Below are positions 26,843 to 35,133 of a stretch of 64,000 nt of DNA, one piece after another; the first letter of the stretch is position 1; every line of letters starts with the position of its first letter. Both the position numbers and the translations under genes were made by a program. The stretch spans positions 3,273,501 through 3,337,500 of the forward strand of contig NZ_CP089211.1 in NCBI RefSeq assembly GCF_021183825.1, given 5' to 3'. Source of the DNA: Sinomicrobium kalidii. Its GTDB lineage: Bacteria > Bacteroidota > Bacteroidia > Flavobacteriales > Flavobacteriaceae. The notes beneath the pieces are model-generated. The model made no database searches and was not told the origin of the DNA. It worked only from the letters and a program-made list of their open reading frames with translations.

Positions 26843-27574
26843 TTACGATATCCGGGTACTGGTTTTTACAACAGCAGCCAACACTTCTTCTTTGTCCAGT
26901 TTTTTGGTGCAGAAGAACCAGTCTTTACACTCAAGCTCCTGGTCTTTTCCTTCCATTCTGTCCTGTGCCATTCCGCAGGAACCTGCAGGAGAGATAATGA
27001 CATCATCGCCCGGATTCCAGTCGGCCGGGGTGGCTACTGAAAAAGCATCAGAGGTCCGCAACGCGATCAGAACCCGATACAGTTCGTCAAAATTCCTTCC
27101 CAGGCTCAGCGGATAATAGATAATGGCCCGTATTATACCATTGGGATCTATAAAGAATACGGCCCTTACTGCCTGGGTTTCGCTTTCCCCGGGCTGTATC
27201 ATGCCATATTTTTTGGCTATTTCCATCGTAATGTCTTCTATCAATGGAAATTTAACCTCTGTATTCTTCATTCCCTTAAATTCTATTTTGTCTTTAATGG
27301 TCCGCAACCATGCTATATGAGAATACAGCCCGTCAATAGAAAGGCCGATCAACTTACAATTGGCCTTGTTGAATTTTTCTTCCAGCGAGGCAAAAGTCAT
27401 GAACTCCGAAGTACAAACGGGGGTGAAATCTGCCGGGTGGCTGAACAGGATTACCCATTGCCCCGTATAGTCCTGGGGAAAGTGAATTTCGCCCTGGGTG
27501 GTCATTGCTGTAAAAGCAGGTGCTTCGTCACCTATCCTGGGCATCATTGCTTGCTCTTCTTGAATTGTTTCCAT
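26843..27574 (-). CDS. 1-Cys peroxiredoxin (Prx6 type)
   Basis: Peroxiredoxin of 243 residues that reduces peroxides using one active cysteine in PADFTPVCTSEF. The Prx6-like C-terminal extension ends DWFFCTKKLDKEEVLAAV. The frame is open from 27622 but the predicted promoter (-7 at 27605-27598) excludes that start; ATG 27574 (METIQEEQ) follows the predicted transcription start by ~18 nt. It is the first gene of an operon with GH130 and GT4. Peroxide defence may serve on re-exposure to oxygen. Confidence 0.93.
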   Translation of the reverse strand: METIQEEQAMMPRIGDEAPAFTAMTTQGEIHFPQDYTGQWVILFSHPADFTPVCTSEFMTFASLEEKFNKANCKLIGLSIDGLYSHIAWLRTIKDKIEFKGMKNTEVKFPLIEDITMEIAKKYGMIQPGESETQAVRAVFFIDPNGIIRAIIYYPLSLGRNFDELYRVLIALRTSDAFSVATPADWNPGDDVIISPAGSCGMAQDRMEGKDQELECKDWFFCTKKLDKEEVLAAVVKTSTRIS

Positions 27575-27597
27575 TTTTATACGATTTATGTTTTGTG

Positions 27598-27640
27598 CCA
27601 AAGTATTAGATATCAATTCCATATAAAATGATTTAAGTCA
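27598..27640 (-). promoter_or_regulatory. FNR-type box and -7 element for prx-GH130-GT operon
   Basis: TGATTTAAGTCA (27629-27640), one mismatch; minus-strand TACTTTGG (27605-27598) at the 35-nt spacing. Confidence 0.65.
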
Positions 27641-27682
27641 TGGGCAAAAGGATGTTTTACGGGTGCGGGAGAAAGAATACAC

Positions 27683-27725
27683 TGATATTTGTCATGGCAG
27701 GCAAATATGCTCCGGTTTATCTTGC
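27683..27725 (+). promoter_or_regulatory. FNR-type box and -7 element for Usp
   Basis: TGATATTTGTCA (27683-27694), one mismatch; TATCTTGC (27718-27725) at the 35-nt spacing. Confidence 0.65.
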
Positions 27726-27799
27726 GGGTATTATAATACTAAGGAGATAGAGTTTACTTCGTGCTGAAGGACTTAATTCTCCGTCTAAAAGATAAACAG

Positions 27800-28636
27800 A
27801 TGAAAAAAATAATCGTTCCCACGGATTTCTCGGAATATGCCGAATACGCCCTGGAGGTGGCTGCTTCCATAGCTAAGAAGGAGAAAGCTCAAATTTTATT
27901 GTTTCATATGATAGGGGTATCCCGGGCCTTTTTTACCGAAAATAAATACCAGGAGTATGCCGAGGCCGTATATTATATGAAGCTGGCACGAAAAAAGTTC
28001 GATGAATTGCTGGCCAGAAGCTATATGAAAGGAATAGAAACGGAATGTGTAGTACAGAATTACAAGGCTTTCTCCGAATTAAACGATGTGGCAAAAGAGA
28101 AAGAAGCAGACCTTATCGTTATGGGATCGCACGGTGCCGGAAAGATATTGAGTATGTTCGTCGGTTCCAATACGGAAAAAGTAGTAAGGCATTCAGATCT
28201 TCCCGTACTGGTGGTAAAAGACCGGATCAAAAATTTTGAGATGAACGGGGTGGTCTTTGCCTGTGATTTTGAACAGGAAAGTATTCATGCTTACAGAAGG
28301 GCAATGAAATTTTTTGCCCCGTTTAAGAGTAAAGTGCATTTGCTGCATGTCAATTTACCCGGAGAATCGTTCAGGGATACTTCACAGATCGAAGAAAAGG
28401 TAAGGGGATTTCTGCTCAATGCCGAAGGAAGTGAAAAAAGAATGGGAGCGGTGAATTACTGGAACGATTATACTACCGAACAAGGTATTTATACTTTTAG
28501 CGGGAGGGTGAACGCCGATCTGATCGCAGTGCTGACCCACGGCAGGAAAGGCCTGGCCCATTTCTTTATGGGGAGTCTGGCCGAAGATATGGCCAATCGG
28601 TCCGGGTGGCCCGTGATTACTTTTAAAATGGATTAG
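27800..28636 (+). CDS. Tandem-domain universal stress protein
   Basis: A ~278-residue two-domain Usp. The N-terminal domain (IIVPTDFSEYAEYALEVAASIAK) has a complete ATP-binding pattern, GSHGAGKILSMFVGSNT. Unlike several neighbours, its C-terminal domain also keeps a glycine-rich loop (THGRKGLAHFFMGSLAEDM). The start at 27800 is chosen over 27761 because it has the same AAACAG-ATG context as the Usp at 14789. It is a single-gene unit divergent from peroxiredoxin, with a box on each side of the intergenic region. Confidence 0.9.
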   Translation: MKKIIVPTDFSEYAEYALEVAASIAKKEKAQILLFHMIGVSRAFFTENKYQEYAEAVYYMKLARKKFDELLARSYMKGIETECVVQNYKAFSELNDVAKEKEADLIVMGSHGAGKILSMFVGSNTEKVVRHSDLPVLVVKDRIKNFEMNGVVFACDFEQESIHAYRRAMKFFAPFKSKVHLLHVNLPGESFRDTSQIEEKVRGFLLNAEGSEKRMGAVNYWNDYTTEQGIYTFSGRVNADLIAVLTHGRKGLAHFFMGSLAEDMANRSGWPVITFKMD

Positions 28637-28739
28637 AGTTTAGCCCATAGAATAATTTTGATTTGCTATATTCTAATATTTTCTATATAGTTCGTTATAA
28701 ACCGTTTATTTGCAAAGGAAAAATCCTTTTGAAACCGGG

Positions 28740-29036
28740 TTATGAATTGAGAATACGGGATATAAGGTCTCCTTTTGATAAAACCCCGGAATGTTTCCAT
28801 AAAAACTTGCCCTGTCCAAATAAGACAATAGTAGGAACTCCTCTTACATTGTACCGGGCGGAGAGCGATGGGTTTTTATCCACATTTACCTTTATAATTT
28901 TGATGGAATCTTTCAACTCGGTTTTTACCTCTTGTAAAATGGGAGCAAATGCCTTACAGGGGCCACACCAATCGGCATAAAAATCCACCAGGACATATTT
29001 TTCCGAATTTATTATTGTGTTAAAATCCGCTTTCAT
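28740..29036 (-). CDS. trxA: Thioredoxin
   Basis: A 98-residue cytosolic thioredoxin with active site WCGPC (YADWCGPCKAFAPILQEV), a cis-proline region (VRGVPTIVLFGQGK), and normal length. It reduces protein disulfides and can supply electrons to peroxiredoxin or class II ribonucleotide reductase, both present in this window. It is controlled by a perfect FNR-type box shared with the region upstream of the second sensor kinase. Confidence 0.95.
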   Translation of the reverse strand: MKADFNTIINSEKYVLVDFYADWCGPCKAFAPILQEVKTELKDSIKIIKVNVDKNPSLSARYNVRGVPTIVLFGQGKFLWKHSGVLSKGDLISRILNS

Positions 29037-29075
29037 AATTTTAGAAAAATCCTTATATTTGATAGTTATGTTAAG

Positions 29076-29118
29076 CGAAAATAGATTAAGATATTCGTAA
29101 TCCTTATGATATTTATCA
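29076..29118 (-). promoter_or_regulatory. FNR-type box and -7 element for thioredoxin
   Basis: Perfect TGATATTTATCA (29107-29118); minus-strand TATTTTCG (29083-29076) at 35 nt. Towards the kinase on the plus strand the nearest -7-like element (TACGTTGC, 29139) is at 32 nt, so activation there is uncertain. Confidence 0.8.
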
Positions 29119-29208
29119 TGGACGACGACACTTATACTTACGTTGCTTAGTCAATTCTTTGATAATATTTAAATTATTCTGGAAAATTTAAATTATAATT
29201 ACCCCATT

Positions 29209-30453
29209 ATGAAATTTTTCCAGCAGGAAGAGAATATATTCAGCGTTCTTTTGGAAACCATTTCCGAGGGTATCCTTGTGGTGGACGGGGATAAAAATAT
29301 AGTGGCCACCAATTCCCCGCTGGAAAGCATGTTCGGTTATAAAAAGGATGAATTGCTGGGCAGTAGTATGAATATCCTCATACCCGGCCAGTATCATCAA
29401 AGCCACGAAGGGCATTTCAAAAATTACTATGCCAAATCCAGCAAGCGTAAAATGGCGGCCGGAAGAAACCTTTGGGGTATCAGGAAAGACGGAACCGAAC
29501 TCCCCGTGGAAATCGGGCTCAACCCTTTTACTATTTACGGTAAAAAATTTGTGGTGGCCCTGGTCATGGACGTTACCCTGAGCCGTGAAGCCGAAAACAA
29601 GATCAGGCAGCTCAACGAAGAACTGGAGGAAAAAGTAGAGGTAAGGACACGGGAGCTGAAAGATTCCGTAAGCCAGTTAAAGAAAGAAGTCCAACGAAGG
29701 GTAAAAGCTGAGAACAGGATCAAGGAAGCTTTGCAGAAAGAAAAAGAACTGAACGAGTTAAAGACCCAGTTCCTCTCCCTGGTTTCCCACGAATTTAAAA
29801 CGCCGCTGAGCAATATCATGGTTTCGGCAACACTTATAGAAAAATATACGGAAGGCGACCAACAGGAAAAACGGGAAAAGCACCTGGAAACCATAAAGAA
29901 CAAGGTGCACTATCTCAATAATATCCTGAACGATTTTCTTTCGGTAGAACGCATTGATTCCGGGAAGGTACAGTACAATCTCACTTTAGTTAACATCAGT
30001 AAGGTGTTTAACGAGGTTATTTACGATGCCAATATGCTGCTCAAAACGGGACAACGAATCAATTTTCCTGAAGACGTGGACAATTATGTAATGTACCAGG
30101 ACGAAAAAATAATGGAACTTATCCTCTCTAACCTCGTCCGGAATGCAGTGAAGTACTCACCCGAACACACAACAATCAACATAGAATTAGAATCGGAAGG
30201 GGAAGTATTTGTTTTCAAGGTGAAGGATTCCGGAATAGGTATCCCTGAAGAAGACCAGAAGCATATATTCAGCAGGTATTTCCGTGCCCGGAATGCTGTT
30301 AATGACCAGGGTACGGGCATCGGACTCAATATCGTGAAGAGCCACCTGGAAAACCTGGGCGGAGAGATTGATTTTGTGAGCGAAGAAGGAAAAGGAACTA
30401 CTTTTACGGTAAAACTACCCAATCATGAAAAAGATTTTACTCATAGAGGATGA
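29209..30453 (+). CDS. FixL-like PAS (putative heme) sensor histidine kinase, copy 2
   Basis: Paralogue of the kinase at 12175 and very similar along its full length (414 residues). The PAS residues match FixL in the same way: H66 (PGQYHQSHEGHF) and R86 (AAGRNLWGIRKDGT), 20 residues apart. The coiled coil, H-box SHEFKTPLSN (H194) and ATPase motifs (NLVRNAVKYSP, DSGIGIPEEDQ, GTGIGLNIVKSHLENLGG) are intact. There are no membrane helices, so the signal is cytoplasmic. It overlaps its response regulator by 29 nt. Differences from copy 1 cluster around the heme pocket entrance (HQSHEG versus HHNHND), which could tune ligand affinity (speculative). Confidence 0.9.
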   Translation: MKFFQQEENIFSVLLETISEGILVVDGDKNIVATNSPLESMFGYKKDELLGSSMNILIPGQYHQSHEGHFKNYYAKSSKRKMAAGRNLWGIRKDGTELPVEIGLNPFTIYGKKFVVALVMDVTLSREAENKIRQLNEELEEKVEVRTRELKDSVSQLKKEVQRRVKAENRIKEALQKEKELNELKTQFLSLVSHEFKTPLSNIMVSATLIEKYTEGDQQEKREKHLETIKNKVHYLNNILNDFLSVERIDSGKVQYNLTLVNISKVFNEVIYDANMLLKTGQRINFPEDVDNYVMYQDEKIMELILSNLVRNAVKYSPEHTTINIELESEGEVFVFKVKDSGIGIPEEDQKHIFSRYFRARNAVNDQGTGIGLNIVKSHLENLGGEIDFVSEEGKGTTFTVKLPNHEKDFTHRG

Positions 30454-31471
30454 TCCCGTATTGCGGGAAAGTACGGCAGAGCTATTGGAGTTGTCCGGTT
30501 ATGAAGTCATCACCGCCCCAAACGGAAAAAAGGGGGTGCATCTGGCCCATGAAGAAAAACCGGACATTATTGTCTGCGACATAATGATGCCCGAACTGGA
30601 TGGGTATGGCGTATTGGAAGCCCTGTCCGGAGATAAAAACCTGCGGCAGATACCTTTCATATTCGTTTCGGCAAAAACAGAACACAAAGAGATCAGAAAG
30701 GGGATGGATCTCGGGGCAGATGATTACCTGACCAAACCTTTTGAAGAAAAAGAACTGATAAGTGCCATAGAAAGCAGGCTGGCCAAGGTGGCCATTTTAA
30801 AAGAAGAACACGCTTCCGGAAACCTGCTGCCCCTCCATGAAGATATTCTGGACATTGACGAGCTCAAAAATTTCTTTTTGGACGAAGGGAAATATTTTAC
30901 GTACGAAGAAGGAGATGTTATTTATGCGGAAGGCAATCACTCCAATTATGTTTTTTTAGTGGAGACGGGAATGGTTAAAACCCACAGGGTTGAGAAAAAT
31001 GGCAGGGAATTGATTACCAGCATTAGTAAGGAGGATGATTTTTTCGGATATTATTCTTTTACACAAAACAATATTTATAAGGAATCTGCCACGGCCTTGA
31101 AGAAAACCACCGCTTACGGGCTAAGCAAAGACACCCTGGCCGGTATATTGAAAAACAACCACAGATTGACCATAGAACTCGTGGAATTTTTAGCAGAAGA
31201 TCTGTCCGGGGTCAGAGAACAGCTATTGCAAATGGCTTACGGTTCTGTCCGGAAGAAAACGGCTCTTACGATTTTGCGGTTTGTAGAAAAACTACAACGG
31301 CGTTGGGAAGATGGTATCAGGATCTCACGTAATGACCTTGCCCATGTAGCCGGTATAGCCCCGGAGAGTTTTATAAGGACCCTGTCCGACTTTAAAAGCG
31401 AAGGACTGATCGTTATTGAAGGCAGAAATATAAAGATTGTCAGTGTAGAAAAACTACAGGAGATAAGCTGA
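30425..31471 (+). CDS. Response regulator fused to CRP/FNR-type DNA-binding module, copy 2
   Basis: Paralogue of the regulator at 13391, 348 residues. Receiver: D52 in VCDIMMPELDG, K104 in YLTKPF. Then a cyclic-nucleotide-binding fold (FTYEEGDVIYAEGNHSN) and a winged helix whose recognition helix APESFIRTLSDFKSEG keeps the same E and R (E314, R318) as copy 1, so both should read the same TGATnnnnATCA box. Coupled to its kinase by overlap. Together with copy 1 this gives two sensor pairs for one DNA site, as DosS and DosT give two inputs to DosR. Confidence 0.92.
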   Translation: MKKILLIEDDPVLRESTAELLELSGYEVITAPNGKKGVHLAHEEKPDIIVCDIMMPELDGYGVLEALSGDKNLRQIPFIFVSAKTEHKEIRKGMDLGADDYLTKPFEEKELISAIESRLAKVAILKEEHASGNLLPLHEDILDIDELKNFFLDEGKYFTYEEGDVIYAEGNHSNYVFLVETGMVKTHRVEKNGRELITSISKEDDFFGYYSFTQNNIYKESATALKKTTAYGLSKDTLAGILKNNHRLTIELVEFLAEDLSGVREQLLQMAYGSVRKKTALTILRFVEKLQRRWEDGIRISRNDLAHVAGIAPESFIRTLSDFKSEGLIVIEGRNIKIVSVEKLQEIS

Positions 31472-31622
31472 TCTTTTATAATTTCCCGGCAACTTTCCGG
31501 TACACATCACAAAACTCCACTTTTCCCAACACCTATTGTTCCGCCCTGCAGTAGCAAAAATAAGTTATCATACCCGGATACCGTTTTTGGTCTTACACGA
31601 ATAAAAAAAGAAAAAAGGAAAC

Positions 31623-31665
31623 TGATAAATATCATTTTTTCAGGAGATAAAAGGGAGTATTTTAG
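31623..31665 (+). promoter_or_regulatory. FNR-type box and -7 element for RNA A1
   Basis: Perfect TGATAAATATCA (31623-31634), TATTTTAG (31658-31665) at 35 nt. No protein gene follows directly; a structured RNA locus does. Confidence 0.8.
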
Positions 31666-31669
31666 TACT

Positions 31670-31995
31670 GTTAAAATAAAGTTCTTTGCTTTTTGGGTAG
31701 TTAGATAAAGGAGTTTTCAACCTATTTAAAATAAGTAAAGTATAGCGTAGGACGTAACAATCTTACAATGTTCTTTACAGTACTTTTGAAGAATTGAAGA
31801 TTCCCCGGAAACAGGCTTACCAGCGTGTGAGCCTGTTTCTTTATCTTTCACAACAGATCATCCTGTTATTATTGGAGGAGGTTATGTATCATAGAGGGAT
31901 GTTTGGTTTTGGTAATAAAACTTATATAACTTACGTTAATACATCAATCCTTCCGAGAGAAAAGGCTGTCTTCCGTGAAGATGGCCTTTTTCTGT
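31670..31995 (+). ncRNA. Candidate oxygen-regulated small RNA, family A copy 1
   Basis: Predicted transcript from the box promoter to a strong intrinsic terminator, ~325 nt. Internal hairpin GAAACAGGCT (31808-31817) with AGCCTGTTTC (31830-31839); a small stem AACAG/CTGTT just after; terminator AAAAGGC...GCCTTTT (31960-31990) with an inner TCTTC/GAAGA stem. Family A copy 2 at 56767 is highly similar throughout. A small frame starting at an ATG after GGAGGAGG (near 31885) is conserved, but it reads through the terminator and the copies differ by two indels, so an RNA role is favoured. Confidence 0.65.
31960..31993 (+). terminator. Terminator of RNA A1
   Basis: AAAAGGC (31960-31966) pairs with GCCTTTT (31984-31990), inner TCTTC/GAAGA, tri-nucleotide loop and T-run. 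Confidence 0.8.
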
Positions 31996-32039
31996 TATTT
32001 GTTCTGTTGTGGAATATAACGACACAAAAAAAGACAAAC

Positions 32040-32082
32040 TGATAAATATCATTTTTTTAAGCTGATAAAAGTGATTCCTTTA
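32040..32082 (+). promoter_or_regulatory. FNR-type box and -7 element for RNA B1
   Basis: Perfect TGATAAATATCA (32040-32051), TTCCTTTA (32075-32082) at 35 nt; the -7 match is weak. Confidence 0.65.
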
Positions 32083-32086
32083 CTAC

Positions 32087-32620
32087 AGATAACGATGTTC
32101 TTTACATTTTGATTACAGATACGAACGGTTTAACGGTTTTCAAGAAAAATGAGGTTTCAGAAGCATTGACGTATGGCCTTAGTTTTCCTTAAACGGAAAA
32201 TAACAAGGATGTTTTTATCCGGGTTTTCGGGTAAAAAGGTTTAACACCTCTGTGAAATACAAGGGAAAAAACCGGTGCTCACTGACTTTTGAAGCCTCAT
32301 CCCAAAGGGTTTTTCAGTTTCTTAAAAGTCATAAAGTCCATATTATACGGATAATCTCCGGGTAACAGCACGGACTGCTTTTTGAATTGAAGATCCCCTG
32401 GAGACAGGTCTGCCGAAGTGCAGGCCTGTTTCTTCACTACACTTTTCATCATAATAAATTGTCCCCGTTTATGCGGAGACAATAATCGGGGAAATCCGGT
32501 CGTGCATTCCGGAACATATAAATGAACCGGGATCCCTCGAAGAGGGCCGGCATTTAAGGTTTTGGGAATACGAAGATTTCCACGGAGAGAACAGGGACGC
32601 AAGTCCCTGTTCTTATTTTA
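32087..32620 (+). ncRNA. Candidate oxygen-regulated small RNA, family B copy 1
   Basis: Predicted ~530-nt transcript. Closing stem TGAGGTTTCA (32150-32159) with TGAAGCCTCA (32290-32299); inner hairpin TTTTCC/GGAAAA (32183-32200); a hairpin of the same kind as in family A, GAGACAGGTCTGC with GCAGGCCTGTTTC (32401-32432); terminator GAACAGGGAC/GTCCCTGTTC (32589-32612). Copy B2 keeps the stems while changing bases on both sides of the inner hairpin (TTTCCC/GGGAAA), which is evidence for selected RNA structure. No coding frame is conserved between copies. Confidence 0.65.
32589..32618 (+). terminator. Terminator of RNA B1
   Basis: Perfect 10-bp stem GAACAGGGAC/GTCCCTGTTC, 4-nt loop, then TTATTTT. 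Confidence 0.85.
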
Positions 32621-32639
32621 AGAAACTGTTTTAATTTTA

Positions 32640-32780
32640 TCCCTTCGATAAACTCAGGACATCGCCTTCGGAGCTTTTCGATGCGTCTTTTTCCGCCATG
32701 CCTGCCGGCAAAGGCAGGGGCTTTAGCTATTTTTTCGATCCATGGCTATACACTCATTACCGGCTTTAATAAGATTGTGC
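32640..32780. repeat. Degenerate intergenic repeat
   Basis: Contains CCCTTCGATAAACTCAGGAC, related to the CTTCGACAGGCTCAG elements at 4688 and 6181, and a small hairpin GCCTGCC/GGCAGG. No gene seen. Confidence 0.4.
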
Positions 32781-32886
32781 AAGCATGCTTCGCTGGCATG
32801 TAGTGGAAGGAACCTTACCAGCCCTTGCCGGATGAACACAATGTAATTCCTGTTAACATTCTTATATAATATGGAAAGATATACAC

Positions 32887-32929
32887 TGATATAAATCATT
32901 TTTTTGCCGATTGATATGGAAGATATTTG
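32887..32929 (+). promoter_or_regulatory. FNR-type box and -7 element for DUF2231-like gene
   Basis: TGATATAAATCA (32887-32898), GATATTTG (32922-32929) at 35 nt; -7 differs from TAnnTTTG only at base 1. Confidence 0.75.
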
Positions 32930-32945
32930 ATCGAAATAAAAAGAA

Positions 32946-33470
32946 ATGGACGCTACACATTTACACCTGTTATTGAATCATCTTCCCATTTTAGGGACAC
33001 TATTCGGAATATGCCTGTTGACCTACGGATTGTTGGGAAAAAACAAATCCCTTGAAAACGCAGGCCTTATAACCCTTGTGATTATTGCTTTACTGACCAT
33101 TCCCGCTTTTTTGACCGGGGAAGGAGCCGAAGAAACCGTTGAACATTTACAGGAGGTATCCGAACCTTATATAGAGGCTCATGAAGATTTGGCGGGAGTT
33201 GCTTTTTGGCTCATGATGGCCACAGGTGTGATGGCCTTATTTACCTTCTTTGTTTCGACGATGCGGAATAACCGGAATATCATATTAAAAATAATCACAG
33301 TACTACTTGCTGTCGGGACTTTTGTGATTATGATTATGGTGGGGAACTACGGGGGGAAAATCCGGCACAGTGAATTGAGGAAACAGTCCGTCATCCACAT
33401 AAATGGAAATAAAAATCACAACGAATTTAGGTATCTCTATGGCTATTGTTTATTATCGAATCAAAGGTAA
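32946..33470 (+). CDS. DUF2231-like integral membrane protein
   Basis: A 174-residue protein with four predicted membrane helices and the N-terminal phrase HLHLLLNHLPILGTLFG typical of DUF2231-like proteins; histidines there may bind heme or metal. After the last helix comes NYGGKIRHSELRK. The final ~30 residues (HINGNKNHNEFRYLYG) look unlike the acidic tails I would expect, and a late frameshift is possible. Function unknown. The predicted transcription start (near 32934) is 12 nt before the ATG. Confidence 0.7.
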   Translation: MDATHLHLLLNHLPILGTLFGICLLTYGLLGKNKSLENAGLITLVIIALLTIPAFLTGEGAEETVEHLQEVSEPYIEAHEDLAGVAFWLMMATGVMALFTFFVSTMRNNRNIILKIITVLLAVGTFVIMIMVGNYGGKIRHSELRKQSVIHINGNKNHNEFRYLYGYCLLSNQR

Positions 33471-33856
33471 AAAACCTGCGTCGGGCTACTTAAGTGTTTC
33501 TATCTTTGGTCACGGATATACGAATAAGATTAACCCCCCATAATATAGTCGTGTATCTGTGGTAAACCAGATTTTTAGTCGGGCCTGAACCCTTTGGATT
33601 TCATATCCACAGGTTTAGTGTGATTTTTTTCCCGTGACTTAAACTGCTTTATCAGAGCTGACCCATTTTGCAGACAAAAAGTTTTACTACATCCGAATTG
33701 TGATGATACGACTGTAAATTTCGGGGAGTCTTTTGTAGTCGAGGACTAAGGCTATCAGCACTTTTCCATTTGAATAAGGAAGTTTAAAATTTTCTAAAAA
33801 CAGGATTGTTTCGGCAATTAAAGACGCCGTACCCAGGTATTATTTGCAAATTCAAA
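33471..33856. other. Intergenic region without recognisable gene
   Basis: About 390 bp between two converging units, AT-rich with no long frame, no FNR-type box and no strong hairpin seen. It may be remnant coding DNA, but I could not identify a family. Confidence 0.5.
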
Positions 33857-34690
33857 TCAATGATGCATGACCATGACCGGGATCTTTGAGTAATAACTAA
33901 TTCCTTTCAGTACCGGTTTTTCCATAAGCCTGTAAAAGAAATTGTGTTTTCTGCTCACCACTGCGATAAGGTCAACCTCCCGGCTTTCCGAAAAGCAGCT
34001 GATCCCCACAGCAGGATCTATATTTAACATGGAATGAAAGGTGTATGACACTCCTGTCAGTTCGTCTTCCAGCAATCTTTTGTTACCCTTCTGCTGTGCT
34101 GTCAGTTCTTCTTTTTCACTGACGTGAAGGATCCTGACCGTAGACCCGAAGTCTTTTATAAAATCCTTAAAAGGTTTTATTTCCCCGCTTTTACATGCAA
34201 ATTCATACGATGTGGGAAATACCACCTCTTTGAGGCCGCCAAAATGCGCTTCGCCGGGCACTGCAATGACCGGACACCCGGTTACTTTTTCCATCACGAT
34301 TACAGCATTGCTCCCATAGCTGATTCCCCTGGCATTTCCGGTACCTTTGGTTCCCATAACGATCATATCAATAGCATCTCTCTCAACGATGTGATTGATG
34401 CCATCGACCGGGAAACCGGTTCTCAAAAGGCTCTTAAACAGGTGTTTCGGGTTTTTAAGGGATTCCAGTTGGTGTATACTTTTTTCCAGTGCTTTTTTAC
34501 CGGTTGTCAAAGCTGCCTCAAAGGCGGGATTTTCCATTTGGGGGGCCATAACGCTCATGGCCGGATATGAGACAGAAACCATATGGAGTACGTAAAAAGT
34601 ACATACTTCGTGCTTATACAGGTCTGTTGCATATTGCATGGCCCTGTGCGCATTTTCAGAAAAATCGGTGGGTAATAAAATCCGTTTCAT
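33857..34690 (-). CDS. Tandem-domain universal stress protein
   Basis: A 277-residue Usp starting ILLPTDFSENAHRAMQYATDLYKHE. The N-terminal domain has GTKGTGNARGISYGSNA, which fits the ATP-loop pattern G-x2-G-x9-G-S. The C-terminal domain lacks it and ends YYSKIPVMVMHH. It is the closest relative in the window of the Usp at 46630 (shared ISYGSNAV / INYGSNAV and ...SYYSKIPVMVMH / SFYSRLPVMVMH). Probably last in an operon with two small membrane proteins upstream. No FNR-type box with the fixed spacing was found for this operon. Confidence 0.9.
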   Translation of the reverse strand: MKRILLPTDFSENAHRAMQYATDLYKHEVCTFYVLHMVSVSYPAMSVMAPQMENPAFEAALTTGKKALEKSIHQLESLKNPKHLFKSLLRTGFPVDGINHIVERDAIDMIVMGTKGTGNARGISYGSNAVIVMEKVTGCPVIAVPGEAHFGGLKEVVFPTSYEFACKSGEIKPFKDFIKDFGSTVRILHVSEKEELTAQQKGNKRLLEDELTGVSYTFHSMLNIDPAVGISCFSESREVDLIAVVSRKHNFFYRLMEKPVLKGISYYSKIPVMVMHH

Positions 34691-34723
34691 TGTATTTTTT
34701 TTTAATTTGGTAAGGTTATCATA

Positions 34724-35014
34724 TCAGCTATTCCGCGATATGCTTTTTTTTACGGAAATATTATAGAATATTGCTATACACGCGCCGGCCAGCCAGCCGA
34801 GTACAAAGGTTTCAATAAGCCCGATGCCCGCTTCCCAGAGCGAAATATCCATCCGGATAATGGCCGAGACATCGATTCCATGCAGAAGACTGTTGATAAA
34901 TCTAACCGTACCCTCATACCCTGTGGTGACCATGAGAAACGTACATCCTGTATAGAATAGTGTTCCGGTAAACCCGCAGGCAAATCCGAATTTTTTAACA
35001 TTGATCCGATCCAT
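34724..35014 (-). CDS. Small DUF5676-like membrane protein
   Basis: A 96-residue protein with two membrane helices (FACGFTGTLFYTGCTFLMVTT and GLIETFVLGWLAGACIAIFYNI). It resembles small DUF5676-type proteins often found next to SHOCT proteins and copper-related genes. Function unknown. It lies between a SHOCT protein and a Usp on the same strand. Confidence 0.6.
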   Translation of the reverse strand: MDRINVKKFGFACGFTGTLFYTGCTFLMVTTGYEGTVRFINSLLHGIDVSAIIRMDISLWEAGIGLIETFVLGWLAGACIAIFYNISVKKSISRNS

Positions 35015-35133
35015 CTTTTTACTAAGTTTTTGACACGGTCAGGGACTGCCTTTTACGGCCCGGATTATAGTACACGCATGCCAGGTTCCAAGCAACTTTT
35101 TCACTATCCTGCCTCATTGCAGATGAGAAGGGT

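Noticed and set aside
31794..32042. 82-codon frame over RNA A1 (and its match at 56925-57125)
   Set aside because: Starts inside a conserved hairpin and runs through the terminator; copies differ by indels. Only the inner ATG after GGAGGAG is kept as a low-grade question.
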